Source: Amylostereum areolatum (Eukaryota; Basidiomycota; Agaricomycetes; Russulales; Stereaceae). From it: a stretch of DNA of 64,000 bases. Shown piece after piece: positions 9,122-19,727 of this stretch; position 1 is the first letter of the stretch, and each line of letters starts with the position of its first letter. The stretch is from assembly GCA_012932865.1 (NCBI GenBank), contig SAXG01000090.1, positions 1 to 64,000 of the forward strand, read 5' to 3'. A model generated the notes under the pieces. That model ran no database searches, was not told the origin of the DNA, and saw only the letters and a list, made by a program, of their open reading frames with translations. The position numbers and the translations under genes are program-made.

Positions 9122-9428
9122 AACTGTAGGGTGAGCTAGTGTAGAGGAGAGCTCGTTCTAGTGTTAAGGACGGTCCTTATCACGTGACAAGCGGCTCAGG
9201 CTACAGTACTCGTGTGGATGAGAGGTGGGATCAGGTGATCCAGACGTCTCGGCTATACGAAGTTAGAGGTCGATAAGCGAAGCAGTAAGTCTTCACGGAA
9301 GACTTAGGCGAGCTTTCGACTTAGTTACTTTATGCTCTCTTTAGTAGCTTTAAGAGGAGGTTCTATTCAGAACAGTCCTGTATTTACAAAGAGAACGAGC
9401 TGAGGAATGGCTCGTTCGATGAGCCTCC

Positions 9429-9435
9429 TTTTATA
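9429..9435 (-). promoter_or_regulatory. TATA box of the LTR promoter
   Basis: The minus strand reads TTATAAAAGGAGG. Transcription would start near 9400 and run toward gag. No ATG occurs between here and 8350. Confidence 0.65.
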
Positions 9436-9502
9436 AGAAAGGAGGTCGAGTAAATATATGTACATTGAGCGACGGTCGCATCAAGTATCTACGGGGATGA
9501 GA

Positions 9503-9628
9503 CTGTGGCACCGTCGCGGCTGTGCCGTCGAGACGGTGACGATCTGTGGCACTGTCGTCGGGACGGTGACAATCTGTGGCACTGTCGTTGTCGCGTCGTT
9601 GAGACGGTTACGGACTGGGGCACCGTCG
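9503..9628 (-). repeat. U3 tandem repeat array in the LTR
   Basis: Four copies of a ctgtggcac(c/t)gtcg unit start at 9503, 9544, 9574 and 9615, so the spacing is 41, 30 and 41 bases. Each is followed by gacggtgac-like sequence, which forms short inverted repeats (CACCGTC/GACGGTG). The array lies upstream of the TATA box, where enhancer repeats of LTRs are usually found. Confidence 0.75.
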
Positions 9629-9769
9629 TAATCCGTCGTTTAGCGACGTCCTTCCTAATAAGGCAATGGAAAATGAAGTACCTTGGACAAGTTGTAACAC
9701 GATACATACACAACACCCTCTGTATTCTAACTAGTGTACGCTTCAGACTGAATACATAGTACCCCCCCT

Positions 9770-12700
9770 TCATTCGTCCATCCGCTCGCCTTGCCCCATC
9801 ATTATAATATCCAGCCCTGGTTTCTCCACCAAAAAATACTCCTTCTCATCCACATACCCACGCGCGTCGACGATGGCTTGTGACCAGGTCCATGGGATCA
9901 TGGCCACTACTGACAGGATCCCCTTGACAGGTATCACCCGGAATCCTCGACGCCCGCGGTACTTCGCCGACCAGACGGTGCCGTAGGAAAGGCCAAGCAT
10001 CTCCGCGTCAGGAGCGTCAAAAACCGATACGAGGGCCAGCGTAAGAACACCGTGCTCGACGAGCGGACCGCGCGCGTCGTGTGCCAGGGCGTGGAGGCGA
10101 ACTCGGAAGAAGTACTGCACCTCTGCGATCTCGTCCGCATCCGCATCCCCTTTGATCTATGCCACATTTTTAATGTACCGTCAAGCATACAAGTAGCGCC
10201 AATCATTGAGATGCACGCACCTTAACAATGCGGGAAATCCGCGTCCGAGAGAGCTCCTTCTGCGTCTCTTTCCATGCCGACCTCGCTATCTGTCCATTCG
10301 GCAGACCTACACGTCCCCATTTCCGGACCGCTGTCACTTCCCCATCTTCGCCATTTCCTCCCGCCGCTTTCCAGTACGCAGTAATAAGTGCAGCCTCGTC
10401 TTCGGGAAGGGGGCGGACCCCGGTATCCATCGGACGCAGCAAGGCATAGTTCTCTTGAAGATCCACGGCTCCTCGTGGCAGCGCATCCGTGTCTGGCTCC
10501 AAATCGGGGATCATGGCCTTGAGCGCATTGACCTGCGCACGACGGATGCCACGCTCCGACAAGTTCGCATAAGGATTGGAATCCAGCTTGAGTTCCAAGC
10601 CCAGATCTCCAATGGTCCGTTCGATAGGCCACTGACCCAAAAGGCCAAGCGGGCCACAACGCGCACACTCCGGGGCCAGATGTGCAACCTGGTGGACGCT
10701 GTGCCGGCAGAAATGGAGGCGTGTCGCTTTGCGTCGATAGTAAAGTTCCTCGAACTCCTTCGAGAACTCGAGGAGGTGCTTTTGGGCCTTGCGAAGCGCG
10801 TCCCCTTTGATCTTGTAGGCGTAGATAATCCGTATGCCAGCAACGAGCTTGCAGAAGTTACGCCAAAATGGACGCGGAAGGATGTGGTAAAAAAGCGCGG
10901 GGCCCAGCCCGAACACATAAAGCAAGAACTCCCAGGCCTTGTACCCGCTAGACAGTTTCTCTGCAGGGTTCCGAGGGGGGCGCCCAAAAGAGCTCGGCCA
11001 AAATGCCGTCACCATCGCAATACACAGGCCGTGCGCCACCCACACCTCCTTGTCCATGAGGCCGGTCCAATCCCACGTCTTCTTGTCGTCGTTCCGATCA
11101 CAAAACATGGTTCCACGCCACAGGGAAAGAAGGAGGTCTGTGAGATTCAGACAAACGAGGTGCATGAGGTCGGCAGGAAACATGGCAGGAATCCCGAGGG
11201 TACGCGACTTGTAGATCCCGCTGAAGATGCTCGGTTTGCAGATGCCAGTCTCCAAGCGACGTGCCTTGTACTCCGCCTGTGTCTGTGCACCTATGAGATG
11301 GGCAAGGTTCTCCTCGTATCTATACAAAGGACGGAGTAAGATAACGGCGGAAACACGAGCAGTGGATATATGGTCGCGCACCGCACCGATGTCGTCGGAG
11401 ACTTGATCTCTGCAAGTCTCTCGAGCTTCACGTCGCCGTGATCGCATCCATGCATGAGGTAGTTGTCTGGACGGAGACATGCGGGGTAGTAATGCGGCGC
11501 GCCCAGCTTGTGACGCCCAACGATGGGGCAATAAAACCGGCACCCACTACGGCCATGGTGTCCAACCATTCCGTCGAGCAATGCCATTGCCGGTGTGTCT
11601 GCGGTTCCAAACGCGAGGAAAGGCCGATCGACTTGCATCGCTTGACGTGAAGCATTCCATACATTGAGTCCTTCACGCTGCAATGCAGCGAGGTGGTGCA
11701 ACCCGGGGAAAATAAAAGAATCCAAGTTTTTTGGCTTGTTGGGTCCAGGAATAGCCCCACCGAACGCGATATGTTTCTTCTTGTAGCGCAGACTAGGATC
11801 CAGGTCCAGAAAAACCCAGACGTAAATCCAGCAGTCCGACGCCTTGTTCCGATATAGCTGAGCACCATCCGTAGTGAACAGCACAACACTGTCGGTGGGA
11901 GTGAGGTCCTTCTGCCGAACGGCTCTTCGGAGGTCTTCCCCGTGGTATACGTCCTCATAGACATCCACCGGCGTCGCACCCTCCTTCGCAAGGATTTCGT
12001 CCCGCAGACGGCCACCATAGGACATCTTCTCTGCCATCTCGGGAGAGCGGTAGCGCGCTTGGATCTGCGGTCCCAGCGGCACGGTGCGAAACTGAAGTCG
12101 GGCCTGCTTGTTCTTGCCATCGCTCGCTGCGAGCTTGTCGGGGTCCCATCGGGATGCACCGCAAAGTGGACAGGCTTCTTTATCGGAAAAGGGCCCTGTA
12201 TACGCCAGGCAGCTATTCACGCACATGTCGTGCGTGATGGGCATGACACCACTGAGCTGGGCGATGCGTCGCTTGACCTGGTCATACGAGAGCATTGTCG
12301 AGTCGGCGTGTCGCTCGAGATACGCCTTGCGCACATCGTCGTACGTGTTGCGAGACGCATATGTCACAGCGAGGTATGTCTTGATCGCATGGCGCAGGCC
12401 GGCGTCGATTTCGGGTACCTCTTGTGGGGGCTTGCGGATCATCTCGATATAGTCGGGTTCGAGGTTGGAGTTGTCCAGCGTCGCCGCTTGAAGTGCTTTC
12501 TTGAATTGCTCGGCCCATTCGATGTCTTGAATGGTATGCGGCGCATTTTCTGCAGTCGGGCGTTGGGTTTCGGGAGCCAAAAGACTTGGATGCTCGTCTT
12601 CAGTGGGGAGCGCGTCTGCTAACGGGTCCACATCGATATTGGGCTCGTCGACGAGATCATCGGCGCTACCGGGGTCTGGAGCGTCTTGAGGTGCAGGAGG

Positions 12701-13220
12701 AGACGGCGGTACACGATCTTGTGCTTCGGTATTGTCGAGGGGTGGTTCAAACGGTGGGCCAGGATCAAGAGGGTGGGGAATCAGCAAGACGTCTTCATTG
12801 TCATTTTCTGGTGTATCGAGTACATGGGAAGTCAACAAATCGATATCCTAAGCAGAAAGAGCACTATTCATTAGTATATGATCATGAATATTAGGAATGG
12901 AATCAACGCACCATGGACTCCCCTGAGTCTAGTATCTCGGCGTCGTTCACAACCTCCGCCTCTGCAGCATCTCCTGCCAAAACTTCTCCATTGGACGGCC
13001 CCGCAATCGACGAGGTTGAAGCAGCCGTTGTTGGTCTTTTATGTTGTCTTGATGTCGATTCCGAGGGATATGGACGCTTGTGACTTGTCGAAGGTCCGGG
13101 ATCGTTGTCGAGCAGAGCCTTGAACGCAGCGGAAATCCGGAACGGGGCATGGCGTCTATATGTTGCTGAGGAGACGTCTGCGTGTCCGTTACAGAACTTT
13201 TGACAGGTGCAGATCGGCAT
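9770..13220 (-). CDS. CACTA (EnSpm) transposase, Tnp2 family
   Basis: Four exons join in phase: 12912-13220, 11382-12847, 10221-11319 and 9770-10156, giving 1086 residues without a stop. Introns are 62-64 nt with GTGCGT or GTGCGC donors and TAG ends. Exon 1 starts with a Cys/His-rich motif (CTCQKFCNGH) common in basidiomycete copies. Exon 2 carries the Tnp2 hallmark HDMCVNSCLAYTGPF...CPLCGASRWD and the Asp-bearing TTDGAQLYRNKASDCW of the RNase H-like core, then GCRFYCP. Exon 4 encodes the usual C-terminal segment QYFFRVR...GLSYGTVWSAKYRG. The enzyme would cut and paste elements with CACT-type ends. I could not find terminal inverted repeats; the gypsy LTR begins only 70 bases past the stop, so the 3' end may be displaced by that insertion. 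Confidence 0.9.
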
Positions 13221-13551
13221 GGAGCGTTGAGGAAGTGACCTTGAGGAAGGCGGGAGTGGAACAAGACTCGTATGTACGACGCACTGTACTTAGTACTTAG
13301 AATCAAAATCTGCTCATTGTGCCGCGTGCGCCGTTTCGGCGGCATCTGCCGGTCATGCCAGCGTGCCTCGCTTTCAGGGGGCTAACTTGATTCTCAAATA
13401 TTTCGTTTCATCCTGATTTATCAGAGTCTATCCCAATTTTTCCCGTGAGACGGACTTCCCACTGGGTGTAAAGCCTCAGGCTGGGACGATGAGGCTGTGT
13501 GCACTTTCAAGCCTGGGAAAATGAAATGGAGGACCTAGATGCTCTAGAAAT
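13221..13551. other. Gap between CACTA transposase and DUF2235 gene
   Basis: This should hold the transposase promoter and the right end of the CACTA element. I looked for an AGTG-ended inverted repeat matching anything left of 9770 and found none. No gene seen. Confidence 0.4.
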
Positions 13552-16268
13552 TCAGTCGACTAGCTCGCGCACAAATGCGCTAAAGTTCGAGCTCGTCGTT
13601 CTATTGCTGCCTTCGCTAGGTTTGCGACTAAACCAACTGCTCCGACGGCCATGCTTTGAAGAGTTCTTCTTCAGCGTGACAATTATGGGAGAGTTGGGGG
13701 ACTTGATTGTGGGAGACCCGGGCTCCTCTGTCACGATGGGGGCTTTCGGCTTCTTGCTCGTGGAAAAGTTGAACGCCCTCCGTAAAGCAGGGGACTTCGG
13801 GGACCTTCGTGCGGGGGAAGATTGAGACGAGCTGGCGGTGAGAACCTTCAGGTCCCTGGTCACATCGAGAGACGTCGAAGGCTTGGGGGTGGAAGCAGAT
13901 ATGTCAACGGTCTGGGGAGCCTTTCTGGCGAAGACTTCTTTAGCCCGGCCTAGCGATGGCCAGCGACGACCGAGAGCTGCTTTCGCGGTCTTGTTACCGT
14001 GATCGTTAGGTGAATCGATCCCTGCGCTTGGACCTGGGTGGTAGTGCCAGTTCACTTTCGCCTCTTCTTCCAGGGGAAGAAGAGGTGCGACGAGTTCAGG
14101 ATGACGCGCGAGAAGGTCTTTCACATGTTGGGAGACGGTGTCTTGACATTGGACGGACGAATGTATCATCTCGTGAGTGATGAGGCTGTACTCGGTAGGC
14201 AAGGGTCGCTTGATCTTGTCAGCGAGGACAAAAATGCCTGTAGCAGGGCTAAGGTAGAGTCAGAGAATGTTGATACTGAGATATGGCCACTGGGCTTACT
14301 CGTGAGGTTCTTGTGCCCCCCAAGGTGCGTTCGGTTTCATCAATGAGAACAGGTACTTCACGTCGAGTGAAAGGATGTCGCCGATTTGAGCCTGCAACAA
14401 CCCGTGAGTGAATGTTACAAGTAGTCTGAGTGGCACGACGTACAGCCATCCAGGTCATCGTAACGTCGGCCAAGTCGTGCACCTCGTATCCTCCTCCAAT
14501 CTAACGATGATTAGATTTAGATGACTTCGAACAAAAAGTGACTTACATCTGAGTGGCAGCCTATTGCCGAGAAAACCAAAGGAAGGGAATATTAGACACG
14601 AACATGACAATTCGGGACAAGACGGACCAGCGAACCAGCACTATCATCAAGTACATCAGCACGAGGGCCACACAACGTGACGATGTATTCACCTGCTTAA
14701 GTACTTGTTTCTTCTGTCTGCCTTCTTCCGTCTGAAAATACTTGTTGCAAGTCTGGTTATTGTATGAATATGAAAGCACATACACGCAGAGCTGGAAACC
14801 TACGAAGTCGGCCCTTGTTTCATTCAAGGCAAGAGCTTGGTAAGCGTTCTCGATATGGGGCCCGAGGACAGAATCAGGAAAGCCAAAGAGCGTCTTGATT
14901 TTGCCCGGAATCATAGTGAGCTCTTCCGGTAAACCGAGCGATCCCACCGTGTCGAACACGCCGATACACCTGTCCACCTATCAGCGAAAAACAGCCGCAC
15001 TCCTGTGCGAAATAACTTACTTGATAGAAAAAGTGTCTCCATCAAAATCAGCTCTGATCTTGCCAGGCGAGTTGTGCTGTGTCCACGGTGCGAGTTTCTT
15101 GTCCAACTTTTCAATCTCTAATTTCAGTTAGAGACGCCTTGAAAGCTCAACAGACTCAACAGAAATAAGACAAACCAGAGGGATTCTTCTCCTTCCCACG
15201 TTTCTGAAAGTTGATGAAAATCGATGCGAAATGGTCCATTTCGGTACGATCGAGTACACCAATTTTTTCCTATAAGAAAACCGTTCAGCCGACGTAGGAG
15301 AGACCACCAGACGTGCTCACAATCATAGTAGCCACCATGCGAGCCGTGTAAGCTCCCTGTTAAGGGTAGGTTAGTCGAAACACCGGATTAGGAGAGAATG
15401 TTCCTTACCCGGGAAAAGCCAAATAAGAATATCTTCGGAATACATCAGCGAGGCGAATGACTGTAGAGAGCGCCCATATCACCTCATCACCGGGCTCGTA
15501 ATTGCTGCTAACGTATCAAGGTCGTTTCATAGACATGATGAGGTAAGATACTTACTGTGCAATGAAAGCATACGCCTCCTGGACCTTGTCGCCTTCAAGC
15601 CAGGAGATTGAGCGCAGAAGCAAGTATCGACGCTCATCAAAACGTACCAAGAGAGGCACCCGTTGCACCTAAAAGACCACCAGTCGTATCATTATCATAT
15701 CGAAGGTGATGTAAATTCTAGACATACCGTCCAATAATGCAGAATACACACTGTTCTCCGTTCCTACCCCAGACTGATAGAAAACGATCTGCGGCTTGGG
15801 AGGCATACTGAAAAGGTAAGGTGGAAGAGAACTTGACTATGTGCGGGCAACTAAAGGAGGAACTCAACTCACAATCGTTCATCGACATGGTTTATAGCCC
15901 TAGAAAGCCTCTGAAATGTACAGCCAAACGGGTGGTCAGATGTATCAATACAGAGAACAAGGAGATACTGACAAGGATGTTTGTATACTGCCAACGCTCC
16001 TTTACAGTGATACCGTCCTGCCAAGTCCTGCGTGCACCGAGGTCAGTAAGTACGAAGGACGTGCTGCCCGTGGCCCGCACCCGTCGCAACAAACTACAAT
16101 CCTCTTCTTGATCTTCAGCCGCGAAGGGTCCGGGTCCGTCATGGATCTGTGGCCCCCACGCGAGGAGGTGGAACTGTGAGGTCTGCTATATTCACCGCTC
16201 AGCCTGGGCAGCGGGACGGCAGACAGTGGGGGTGTGGAAGGATGCAAATTGGATGGCGTCAGAATCAT
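13552..16268 (-). CDS. DUF2235 domain protein (Tle1-like alpha/beta hydrolase fold)
   Basis: A many-exon gene starts at the ATG at 16268. The first exon ends KKRIVVCCDG, and the next continues GTWQDG after a GTGCGG...GCAG intron, giving the family motif CDGTWQDG. Later exons give RLSRAINHVDERL, PPKPQIVFYQSGVGTENSV, EAYAFIAQNYEPGDEV, GAYTARMVATMI and CIGVFDTVGSLGLPEEL, which follow DUF2235 order. The last large exon (13552-about 14200) contains PTEYSLITHEMIHSSVQ and a Ser/Lys-rich tail of about 150 residues. The domain occurs in bacterial type VI phospholipase effectors and in many fungal proteins of unknown substrate. Hydrolase activity is inferred from the fold. Exon edges beyond the first were not all checked. 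Confidence 0.85.
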
Positions 16269-17191
16269 ATCCGTTCAACAGGTATACACCGGGGATTCGC
16301 AAGGAGTGGTGGCGAAAAGAGTGTGAGACGTTGACAGATTATAAGGACCCCCGAGAGAAAACAAGCCCACCGAGCACAACCATCGGTATCATTATAATAA
16401 GCTAGGCGAAGCGCCCGGGCCTAGTACAGACTTCCAAACGCCGGAGATGTGATGGAGTGAACTCATCAAGATCATCGCCAAGGTCGTCGAGTTCTTGTCC
16501 TTGTGCGAAGCAGGCGTATCCGAGGTGGACGTGGTACGTATTGACACGTCGGCGAAAGAATACAAAAGGGTTACTGTAAACAAATCGACAAACCGCGGTT
16601 CGCACGCCGAGCACAAGCACTGGCGTACTGTACCTATGCATACTCACTTGTTAGATGGCTGTACTTATGTATGATCTGTCCTTCTCTCGTCCGGCGGCCC
16701 TGAACGCGTTTTCGCAGATAGTTCGTAGTGACGAATTGCCGCGAAGAACTTCTTCCAGTGACCAAGAACTTGCTGTAAGTAACCCCGAGTCGATGGAATT
16801 CCTGCCCAGTACCAGTGCCGGTCGCAAGAAGTATCTGCACCGGCAGAGTGCACTCTTCACAAGCCTTCCTGTCACAGTGGACCCAACAGGCAGCATTTCG
16901 GTTGGAGATATTCACAGGGTCCCCATGTACGCAGTGCAATGATCGAATACAATATCTATCTTTAAAAATCGCAGTGTACCACAAAGGCAGGTGTGTTTCA
17001 CGACCCAACACGGAACTCAGCTTTAGAGTACTCGTCCAAAGCGCGGCGGAACTCCACTTCGCTAAGAAGCGCACATGGGGTAATGTGGTCTAACACTGAT
17101 CGTAACAAACGCCTACGAATTCCCCATGACCCGTCGTAGCTGTACAAGCACCCATCAGTACCGCCCAGAACGATAGACACAGGCCTGCTCA
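16269..17191. other. Region with competing small ORFs, no confident gene
   Basis: About 920 bases lie between the DUF2235 start and the NUS1 stop. A 95-codon plus-strand ORF starts at an ATG at 16655 and ends at 16942 (MAVLMYDLSFSRPAALNAFS...). A minus-strand frame (17074-16634) is Cys-rich and has a good intron at its end (GTGAGT donor near 16650, TTTACAG acceptor near 16575) leading to a further 60 codons ending at 16392. Neither matches a family I know. One may be a real lineage-specific gene; the rest is UTR. Confidence 0.3.
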
Positions 17192-18220
17192 CTAAAACTC
17201 GGTGAGCCGAATCTGCCAGGGTGGAAATGCGTGCAACTCCAGAGGAAGTGTCTGACGCGCTGGACGCGTAACATGATGCACAATCAATAGGTCCGGTGCA
17301 AGCAAACCGCTTTCCCCTAGGAGGAACGCGCACAGTCAGGGTACGGATACACGGTGCAGCAAACGTCGCGAATTGACCTTCTAGCATGTATTGAAGATTG
17401 TCGACCGACAAACGGAGCGGCGATGCGTCATCGGAGGCTGTCATTTCAGATGTCTGTTTCAACTCGCGAACTAGCCTGTTGGCGATGGCGGCGATGGCTG
17501 GCTTGCCGGCCTCCTGACTGGCAACATGCACGGTGAAGGGCTTCGAATGGGACTTGGAGGTTCGGCCTGCACGTTAATCCGAATAAACAGGCGAGAAAGG
17601 TCAAGGGAGACCGAATACTGACGAAGATTGCGGCGTCTGGCACCATTGCCCAAGCCGGATTTCTTCCGTGAGTGCAAGTCTTGACTGATAGGATAGATGG
17701 TGATAACTGCGGCGCCAGCGCCGTCATCTAAGTAGTCATCCGAGACTTGAGAGTCGGAATCATCGGAGAGCGGTGGGGTAAGAGGGTACACCATCTCAAC
17801 TTTTGGCGCACCGGCCGTAGATGGACCATCCAAAAGACACAGGCGACGTTGTAGAGTATCAGATACACTGAAAAGCAGACCTAGACAGGCCAGATTATGT
17901 AGCTTAGAGTATGATCAGACCTCAGAGTCGAGATACGCACCGGTGCGGTCGTAGACCGTCAAGCGACCAATGCCGACGGTACGACACCAGGTAGCTGCTC
18001 TTTCCACGCTCAAGACGAATGCCTCCCTGACCCTCTCGTCTCCAACTTGGGTTTCTCCGCACACGAGGGTAATGCCAAGGTGTTCCGGGGTCTTAGAACG
18101 ATGTGCTTCGAGGGGGTTCGGGTTGGACTTCAACCAGCGACCGTGGAATGACGACACGGCAAGCACGAAGGAATAAATCAGGTGAAGCAGACGAAGAGAA
18201 TAGGCCGCCAACCAAGACAT
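17192..18220 (-). CDS. NUS1: Dehydrodolichyl diphosphate synthase complex subunit NUS1
   Basis: The ATG at 18220 gives an N-terminal hydrophobic segment (LAAYSLRLLHLIYSFVLAV) that should anchor the protein in the ER. Exon 1 (17937-18220) has PEHLGITLVCGE and WCRTVGIGRLTVYDRTG, the Nus1/UPP-synthase-like core. After an intron at 17868-17936 comes a low-complexity insert with PLTPPLSDDSDSQ, then EAGKPAIAAIANRLV. The last exon encodes APDLLIVHH and ends FPPWQIRLTEF, the C-terminal motif that contributes to the active site of the cis-prenyltransferase partner. Stop TAG is at 17192-17194. The complex makes the dolichol needed for N-glycosylation. It is adjacent to SEC17, same strand. Confidence 0.88.
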
Positions 18221-18514
18221 CACACAGGAGCAGCCAAGGTATACAGAGGAGAAACGGGCTAGGTGGACAAGGAGTGGAGGGGCAAAACGTGTACAATCAT
18301 GAGGAGAACGTGGCTACTTGACGATAATTCTGAGCGAACTGCCCGGGACCTGCCCGGGACCGCGCACTTGCCACTGCTACATCAAAATAGTACATGCATG
18401 TCCCAGCGGCTCCAGAAAGCTTCCATACCATTGTGCATACATTCATCGTACTTACTTACAATCAGTCTCGTCGTAAAGGCGCGCGTATAAAGAAGCAAGG
18501 GGTGTACATCCGTC
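18221..18514. other. SEC17-NUS1 spacer
   Basis: Tandem minus-strand genes are separated by 294 bases that hold the NUS1 promoter and SEC17 3' UTR. I see no ORF of note and no clear TATA box. Confidence 0.5.
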
Positions 18515-19543
18515 CTACGTCAGACCGGGCTCTTCCTGGATTCCCCGCTTCACCTTCAAAAGGATAGCTGTCTTCCAGTTATCCAGCTTGGTGACCTGGT
18601 CGTACTCCACGACAGCCCCCGTGTAGGCCTCCGGATCTCCCTGTTCCACCGCGTCGATGAGTGCGTGCACAAACTTCGCTTCCCGTGTCGAAGTGAAGGT
18701 CGTGTCCAAAGTACCGTAGCGGTTGAGGCTTCGCTTGGCAGTAACAGGGTCCTGGTAAATATAGTGAATAACAGCTGAACTGCACGTACTCCGACGAGCG
18801 CACCTGCATAGCGAGGCAGCAGAGGAGTGACCGAAGCCAGTACTCTTTCACGCTGTACTTCGTGAGCGCGGATCCAAGGGAGTGATCGGCCACTTGTTCA
18901 TAGCGTGCGATGGCTGCAGGATATTCTTCTAACTCGGCGTGTAGATCAGCGGCATCCTTAAAGCACGCGTTGGCCGTTCTATGAGAGGCCCCTTATTTGT
19001 CAGAGAGGGTAGGAATGCAAGTAAAACAGCACCCACGCGACAGCATCTTCCTGGGCATACCACTCCCCGGCGCGCTCATAGCTCTCGCATGCCCGCCTGA
19101 GATCGTTCTGCTCTTGCAGGTATATTTGGGCGATTTCCTTCTCGCGATCAGCAGCCTGGCGGAAGCGACCACCTTGGGTAAGGTGTGTGATGGTCTGTGT
19201 CAAGGCCTGTACAGCCACTGGGCCGTGGTCAGCGATATCACCTGCGATCCCGGAAACGCAACTCACAATCAGGGAAGCCTCGCTTATACGCCTTGGCTGC
19301 ATTCCACCATGCGTTGGCAGCATCATTGGTCTCCTTACACTTCTCGCGGCATTCAGCCTCCCTTGCAAAGCAATCTCCAGCCTCCTTGAAGAGCTTGTCG
19401 ATCTTGAAGGAGTTGGCAGCCTGCTGGTAGAGGTCGCCCGCTTCCTCGAATTTGGTTGTTGACGAAGAGAACCAGCCTGTGGATGTGTTGGCTTTCTTGT
19501 CGGCCTTCTCCAAGAGGGTCTGAGCTGGTGATTTGGCGGGCAT
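18515..19543 (-). CDS. SEC17: Alpha-SNAP, SNARE disassembly adaptor
   Basis: The start is MPAKSPAQTLLEKADKKAN at 19543, followed by WFSSSTTKFEEAGDLYQQAAN and AGDCFAREAECREKCKETNDAA, the TPR-like helices of alpha-SNAP. Later exons give RACESYERAGEWYAQEDA, QVADHSLGSALTKYSVKEYW and the conserved end FVHALIDAVEQGDPEAY...LDNWKTAILLKVKRGI. Sec17 recruits the ATPase Sec18/NSF to used SNARE bundles during vesicle fusion. Several short introns interrupt the gene. It shares a 184-bp divergent promoter with AGM1. Confidence 0.93.
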
Positions 19544-19727
19544 GTTACGAGTGCAAGGTCGAGAGTGAGGTGAACGGCAACACCGATAATTCTCGTACGT
19601 AATGTCACGTGACTCGACCTCCCGAGACGCGCTCGAACCGCCGGCGCTCTCACCGAACTAGATACTTGCATTGCCATCTGCTGTACTGCCAGGGTCTTCG
19701 TTGTCGCCCCTACCTTCCTAGCAAGAC
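19544..19727. promoter_or_regulatory. Divergent promoter SEC17/AGM1 with GTCACGTGAC palindrome
   Basis: The 184-bp interval serves both genes. It contains a perfect 10-bp palindrome GTCACGTGAC at 19604-19613, an E-box/Cbf1-type site. No classical TATA box was seen. Confidence 0.5.

Larger units (their letters stand above)
9125..9699 (-). repeat. 5' LTR of the Ty3/gypsy element
   Basis: The 575-bp LTR is bounded by TGT...ACA. Its start (minus strand TGTTACAACTTGTCC) recurs at position 15. It contains a TATAAAA box on the minus strand (9435-9429). Downstream of it are two hairpins: GAACGAGC/GCTCGTTC at 9393-9417, and TAAGTCTTC/GAAGACTTA at 9286-9306. Upstream, in U3, is a block of GC-rich repeats. 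A CACGTG lies at 9181-9186. The right flank begins cgata at 9700; the matching duplication would be outside the window. Confidence 0.85.

Noticed and set aside
9700..9769. CACTA terminal inverted repeat next to the transposase stop
   Set aside because: Only a ctagtg hexamer is present and nothing matches it on the far side of the gene.
10206..11339. 377-codon plus-strand ORF opposite the transposase
   Set aside because: Antisense to exon 3 with no domain pattern.
11428..12159. 243-codon minus-strand ORF inside the transposase
   Set aside because: Shadow frame of transposase exon 2, which carries the Tnp2 motifs.
11942..12622. 226-codon plus-strand ORF opposite the transposase
   Set aside because: Antisense shadow; GC-rich third positions of the transposase keep the opposite strand open.
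16998..17191. C-terminal extension of NUS1 past 17192
   Set aside because: The open frame there is reached only by skipping the last NUS1 intron; the spliced frame ends in the conserved RLTEF followed by TAG.
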